NCBI RefSeq assembly: GCF_015832195.1
Contig: NC_052018.1
Location: 63,859,666-63,923,665 of the forward strand
From: Motacilla alba alba
Taxonomy: Eukaryota; Chordata; Aves; Passeriformes; Motacillidae
Direction of reading: 5' to 3'
DNA length: 64,000 bases
Of this stretch, positions 58,591-64,000 are shown piece after piece. A program made the translations under genes and the position numbers. The notes beneath the pieces are model-generated. The model was not told the DNA's origin and searched no databases. It saw only the letters and a list, made by a program, of their open reading frames with translations. Every line of letters begins with the position of its first letter. The first letter of the stretch is position 1.

Positions 58591-61500
58591 CTCCTGGACC
58601 ATGTAAATGCATCTCTCTGTGTTGACCTTCTTCATATGTAGCAGGACTCCCTTTTGATGGGGCAGTGATGGAGTCCAGACCGTACAGGACAGGCAACTTC
58701 TGAGACACCATAAGTTTAAGTTTTTTTGGTATGTCTGTCATGTCCAAAAGCATTTCTCATGCTTTGTAACTGAACTGATGAATCTTCAGCTCTTCCCCAC
58801 AAATCCTTTGAGCCTTTGTGCCTTTCTGTTGTTATGAGTATGGTGTCAGGATACTGCACAGCAAGTCTGCAGGCTGTACCTATGGGTGCACCTGTCCCTG
58901 CTGCTCAGATCTGCCTGTGTTGAACACCCCATGGCTGCTGACTTTCGGGGTAGCCAGGGCAGTGTAAGATCAAGTCTGTCTGCCCTGATAGCATCCTTTC
59001 TGCTCATCTTGCTACCTGAGCAGGAAAGCATCTCTTTTAGCATATCCAGTGATTCTAACAGCATTGTGATCAGTAATTGCCATGATTAATAAACTGTACC
59101 CTGAGAGGGGCTTAATCTGAGTCACTTCAGTGTGGTGGAAAATCAAACTGAGTGATAAGCTTCAAGCTTTTCTAGTGATCTTTCAAGATTGTCAGTGCAA
59201 GGGACAGCATGTCAACATCTGAATGGCTCGCTAGGTATGCTCTGAGATGGTCATTCTCATCATGCCCCTGCAAGTACACTCAGCCCGGACATGTCTGTTT
59301 TATGAAAGTTCTCCACCTGAAACAACAGTCATTCGTTTTTCTTGGTCACAGGCCAGGACCTAAGCATGCATCATTCCAGGAGTGCCTGTGCTTCTGTGGC
59401 TGTTTACTCCTCGGGCTGCAGATCCATTACATTGGCCATAGGAGCAGGTGTCTCTATGATCTATCTGTGTTTTCTTTCTATGGTATGTTGAATCCCTAGA
59501 TGTCCAGGGAGGAAGTAACCCCTGCACACTCTGCCTTTGTGATAGAGTCTTGTGGAGATTCTTGCAGAAGAAAGATCTGTTCTTCCCCCCGTGGCTGCTT
59601 GGCATGTGTATTTAACTGGGCATTAATGAAAACAGGGTTATCTCCAGCCTCATGTTCGACAGAGATTAGTTCCTTTATAGGTAGGACAGATGGCACCATA
59701 GTGGGAATAGTTTACAACAGGCTAAAGTAGAGCTTTGCTGTTACTTCAGAGTTCAAAGTGTGAGCCTTCAAACTCTGGAGAAACTTCCTGGTACCAGAGC
59801 CATCCCAGGCACAGAGGGTGATTCCTTCCAAGGAAGTCCTGCACAATTCTGATGAAGCTCTGAAGTAGTTTGTCTACTTCCGCTGAACTCTGCATAAAAC
59901 TCCCACAATGCTGTTGTAGTGCATAGCTAATTTAACATCTGAAATGCTTATCAAAGGTAAATCTCCCAGCTGAACATTCACCACTGCATGAGCATTTTGC
60001 AGGTTAGAGGCACCTACGCACACTTACCCATTTCTTGCCCTGTTTCAGTACTCAGTGTATCTGCTTGATGTTAGGCCAGCACTGTTATCATTAAGAGAAA
60101 GTTGATTGGTTTCTCAAGAATGAACTTAGACCATGTGTTTTCATCTTATGTCTTAATTATAACCACAATCAGGCAAAAACAGTTTACTGAAGTGTTCAGC
60201 ATTGCTGGCATTAAAACCCAGTTTCCTGTTATTTTCTATGTTTGTCAACCCCATTTTTTAAAAAATAGAAGTATCAGAGATTTGTCTCCACAGTGAATTT
60301 GGTAAAAGGAAGAATGAGGGGAAGCCTGACTTAAAATAGGTAGTTCTTTTCTAGGGACAAGGCTAAGAAAAAAAATACATAATTTTGTCTTTTTAAAAAA
60401 TGCCACTAACTTTTTATTTAAATTGATCTGATGATCCAGTCTTAGGAGCAGATACGTGATTTCTTGCAATAAAAAGACTTATTTATCAGGGATGAGCCGT
60501 TTGCCACTCACAGAAATGTCAGCCCAAATCTACTGCTATTCGCATTTGTGGATAGAGACTTTTTGCCTGCTATCCAAGAAATATGCTCTGGTTGACCTGA
60601 AACTGCCAAGAGTCAGATTAAATACTTCCACCTGTCTTCAGGGTGAAGACAAGCAGAAATACCAATTCCCCCTGTTGCCCAGTGGCTCAGGGGAGGTGTC
60701 ATGTGCCCAGTGTTCCTGTTCCTGCCTCTGCCATGAAAGGCCAGGTGAAGGCAGGGGCAAACCTACCTTCCCTTTACTCTTCTTGGTGATATAAGGAAAC
60801 CTGCAAGCTATGCTGGAGCACAGAGTAGGAAGAAGGAGTCTTTCAGTCCCTCTTGTTCAAAGTGTGGTGCTTAAATAATTATTTTTTTTTGGGGGTAGGA
60901 GGGAAGACTCCAAGGAATTAGGTTTCATCATAAACTAACGATGAGAAATCTTACTGAGACTATTGAAATTAAGAGTTAAACATTTCTGAATAGGGTAGGT
61001 GAGACTCAACGTGCAAGGTTGGGAGCACCATACCCTGAACTGTATTATCTGCTGATATTAGATGTAGAAAAAGAGCCTGTGTCTCCTCACATCCCAAAAT
61101 ACTAATGAAATGCTCCTTACTTAAAAGGTGGGGGCTATAGCACTGTCTCCTTGTTCTTTAATTTTGCCCTTTGTTTTTTATGCTTCCAATGCTGCAAGTG
61201 GAAATTAAAAGTTTTCTAATGAGCAAAAGTGCAGGTGATTGTAATATTTTCAGGTTCATGAAAGGAACAGAAAAATCTGCATTTTCTCACAGATCTCACT
61301 TCTACTTATTTTTTTTTTATTCTTACACTAAACCAGACCGACCTCATCCAGGGATGGAGTGAATTGCCATCCTGTAACTGTGCTCCCCACAGTGTGATGG
61401 AGTATGTTCCATCCCCTTACAGATCCAATATTGCCCACTGGGTGCAACTGTGCAGGGTGATCCAGGGCAGGTTTTCTGCAGCCCAGACCTGTAGGGCAAA

Positions 61501-62810
61501 GCTGGACATCCTACAATTCCAGCTCCCCACTGGTCCAAATCAAGGTGAGAGGCAAAAATTAAATAATGACTTTGTAAATGAAAAAATTGAACTTGTCGCT
61601 ATCTCATAGTTTTAGTGCCCTTTATCTTGCTGGCAGGCATTGCAGAGGAGGGAAATATCAGTGACTTGGGAAGAGCCTGGTGTTACCTGAGTAGCACTTG
61701 AGGCTTGGTGATGAATGCTGGCAGCTGAAGTTGGAGAACACCCCGCTTCAAAGCTGGGGAGACTGTGGATGCAGAACAGATTCTGTGGGAGATGGGAAAG
61801 TGGGAGCTGAGAAGCTGCATAAGGGGAGCAATTCAGTCAGTCAGTTCATTCATCAGCACTACTAGAGTAGAAACAATCTGGAATTGGGAAAATAAACGAT
61901 GGAAAAAACACCAACTCCTCCTAGGAGCTAAAATACGGGATGAGAAAAGGAAAGAACTGGAGAAAAAAAGGTCAAGTAAAGGAAGAACTGAGTGGGATGG
62001 GGATAGGAGGAGCCATGGGGAAAAGCTATGATGAAGAATCAGAAAACAGAAAATGGGAAGGTGAAGACTATCAACAAAATGTCCAAAAGTACAAATTTTG
62101 AAGTGATGAAAACTTAGTCAAAAGGGTTAGAAGAAGACTGAACTTGGTAAAGCAAGGAAATAAGAGCTTGGTGGCAAAGCTTGAGGAATGGAGACTGAAA
62201 GCTGAAGACAACAAAATTAGAGGGATAGGAAGAAGCAAGTGCAACCTGAACAAGGAGGAGTGAGGAATGAAAAGGGGAAAACATGAAGCAGTGGGCATAG
62301 ACATCCTGTGCCCCACTGCACAGTCTGTGCTTCAGCATGGTTTGGGGTTCCAACTCACTGAGTTTTGCCATTTCTACACCAGAGATAGAATGTGCCCAGC
62401 ACCTTTGTCCCACACTTCTATCGCTCTCCCTGAGACTAAAGAACACTAAAGTCACTGTGTGATACAGAAGAATGCCTGTTTCCTTCACCCAATACATTTG
62501 TCCTGGGCAATCAGGGATATGAGACGGAGAGAAAAGGACATCCTCCACATGACCAGGGCCTCCACCTTGTTTGCTGTCTTGTTCTGAAGCTGCAGGCTGA
62601 AGAGAGATTGCGCCAAGAGCAAGCACAGCATGTGATGAAGGCAGCCACATGCTGCCCTGGGAAACTGTGCTTATCCTCCTCTTTGCCGCAAAATTTCTGT
62701 GTGGTGCTGGAAAATTTTTTGAAACCTACCTTGTCAGAGGTGATGACTGACTGGGTGCTCCTTGTATTACGCATGTGTGGGTGGAGATTTCATGTCTGAC
62801 ATGAAGGCGT

Positions 62811-62872
62811 GCTGAATTCTCACAGCATTCACAGCTGAATTCTCTCAGGTATTCTGCTGAATTCTCACAGCA
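62811..62872. repeat. Imperfect tandem repeat around GCTGAATTCTC, three copies
   Basis: The core GCTGAATTCTC occurs at about 62811, 62834 and 62856, with a period of 22-23 bases. Copies 1 and 3 share the longer GCTGAATTCTCACAGCA. Confidence 0.8.
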
Positions 62873-64000
62873 GAAGCTGAGGTAATACACACTGGGCTTT
62901 GGAGACGGAAAGTTGAGTATTAAACAAACTGAGAAATGAAGTCCTAAGGAGTACAAAAAAGTAATGGAAACTTTTGACCTTAATCACTTTGGGCTTCAGT
63001 TCCCTATGTGTAAAATGGGGATTGTACCACCCCCTCATGCTGCAGGGCTTACTAACAAAGATTAGCTCACATTCAAAGATACTCAGATGCTTTGGTGATG
63101 AGGCAAGAGCAAGAGTCCCTGAGTAATTTTATTTTTAGAGCTGTGTTTGATGAGTAGGTAAAGTGTGAGGCTAAGCACTGAGCAAAGAGCAGGACATGAA
63201 AGCCCAAAAAGCTGCTCACCAGATAACTAGCTTTGCAGCCTGTGCATGCAAAGAGATGGCAGTGGGGTGGGAAAAGTCATTGTGAGATCATGAAAGAGGT
63301 CTTTCCTATGGTAACTTAAACTTTACAATTTTCTGTTCTGAGTGTTTGGTTTGTAAATGCCCAATAAACATTTCTGTGTGCAGTATAAACATGTGTTGGC
63401 AAGATGTTTGGTGAAGTAGACATTTCTCTCTGCCTATAATGTGTGATGAGTGATGCTTTCCTCATCATAGAGTAGTAAACTGTGTTGGTGAATAATTTTG
63501 ATATTAATTCAATGATCTTAATTAATATGCTGGTGTTCATAGTAGTAGGTTCCTAGAAAAGCAAGCAAGTATCATGACCATTTTATATATCTATTCTATC
63601 AATATTTGAAACGTGCATTGAAGAGTTGGAAACAAACCCTGGATCCCTGGATCTTGCTCTTTTCCCTAAAGATGAAGCAAGGCATGAATTGTTGTTCCAG
63701 TCACATTGAGTTAGAAACACTGCATAATTAAACAGGTCTGCAGTTTACCTTGGAATCCAGTGGTTGTCTCACCATTTAGCACAATTAGGGTCAAGTCTGG
63801 GATAAGTAATTATTTAGGAACACTGAGCATAGCAGAGGAAAAATCCATATCTGATATAGAAGGAAGTCTAAATGAACCTTGATTTTACAAGAAGATGGAT
63901 GGTTATGATTTGATAGAATCAAAAGAGCTTTTGGTATCAACAGCTGAAAGCCAGGGACACGGATGAGGAGTCTGGCTTCGGAACTAAAGGCAGTTTCCTA

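Larger units (their letters stand above)
52050..64000. other. Intergenic DNA upstream of TNFAIP3
   Basis: Twelve kilobases without a recognisable gene or dispersed repeat. The stretch holds homopolymers, a GT tract, a perfect palindrome, small tandem repeats and a purine-rich patch around 61.9-62.3 kb. In mammals a lncRNA is transcribed divergently from the TNFAIP3 promoter. I cannot confirm one here. Confidence 0.55.

Noticed and set aside
58565..59730. Cluster of minus-strand frames that might form a decayed pseudogene
   Set aside because: The pieces do not join into a protein that I recognise, and plus-strand frames of similar size overlap them.
61741..62300. Purine-rich stretch considered as a possible coding region
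   Set aside because: The frames encode Lys/Glu/Arg-rich low-complexity peptides expected from GA-rich DNA, with no domain.

Overview
The window is vertebrate nuclear DNA from a bird. Three things show this: CR1 LINE fragments with the avian 3' end (ATTCTATGATTCT), avian-type ERV long terminal repeats (LTRs), and one complete intron-containing gene that translates to an avian-looking A20 protein. Two solo LTRs resemble families I remember from songbird genomes, so a passerine is likely, but I have not searched any database.

The only gene I can support is TNFAIP3 (A20, the ubiquitin-editing inhibitor of NF-kappaB signalling). It lies on the minus strand: a CpG-island promoter near 51.5-51.7 kb, a non-coding exon 1 ending at 51303, eight coding exons from 48186 down to 36355, and a 3' UTR of about 1.4 kb ending near 34.9 kb. 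I placed every splice junction by hand. All introns are GT-AG, all phases agree, and the joined frame is open for 805 codons. The OTU catalytic triad (Asp71, Cys104, His257) and all seven A20-type zinc fingers are intact. Two canonical kappaB sites sit just upstream of exon 1, which fits the known negative feedback in which NF-kappaB induces A20 and A20 then shuts the pathway off.

Layout. 1-34.9 kb is the region downstream of TNFAIP3. It has no coding gene I can recognise and is mostly AT-rich unique sequence. It carries a 28-bp inverted-repeat pair (4.16/4.57 kb), CR1 fragments (7.5, 10.3-11.1, 32.9-33.2 kb), an orphan CpG island (11.2-11.9 kb), two solo LTRs with 6-bp target-site duplications (11983-12381 and 32202-32607 or 32627), and older ERVL-like LTR fragments (14.5-15.2 and 29.2-29.5 kb). 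34.9-51.5 kb is TNFAIP3. Its intron 7 holds an antisense ERVL-like LTR and a CR1 tail, and its intron 5 holds a palindromic CA/TA/TG repeat. 51.5-52.05 kb is the promoter CpG island. 52-64 kb is intergenic DNA upstream of TNFAIP3, with simple repeats, a 28-bp perfect palindrome, a 34-bp tandem duplication, and kappaB-like palindromes near 54.7-54.84 kb that could be an upstream enhancer.

I found no tRNA, rRNA, CRISPR array or operon-like gene cluster, and nothing I would call a new biological system. The most useful leads are regulatory: the promoter kappaB pair next to a 22-nt homopolymer, the distal kappaB palindromes, the orphan CpG island, the upstream in-frame ATG created at the exon 1/2 junction, and alternative polyadenylation that could remove the AU-rich elements.
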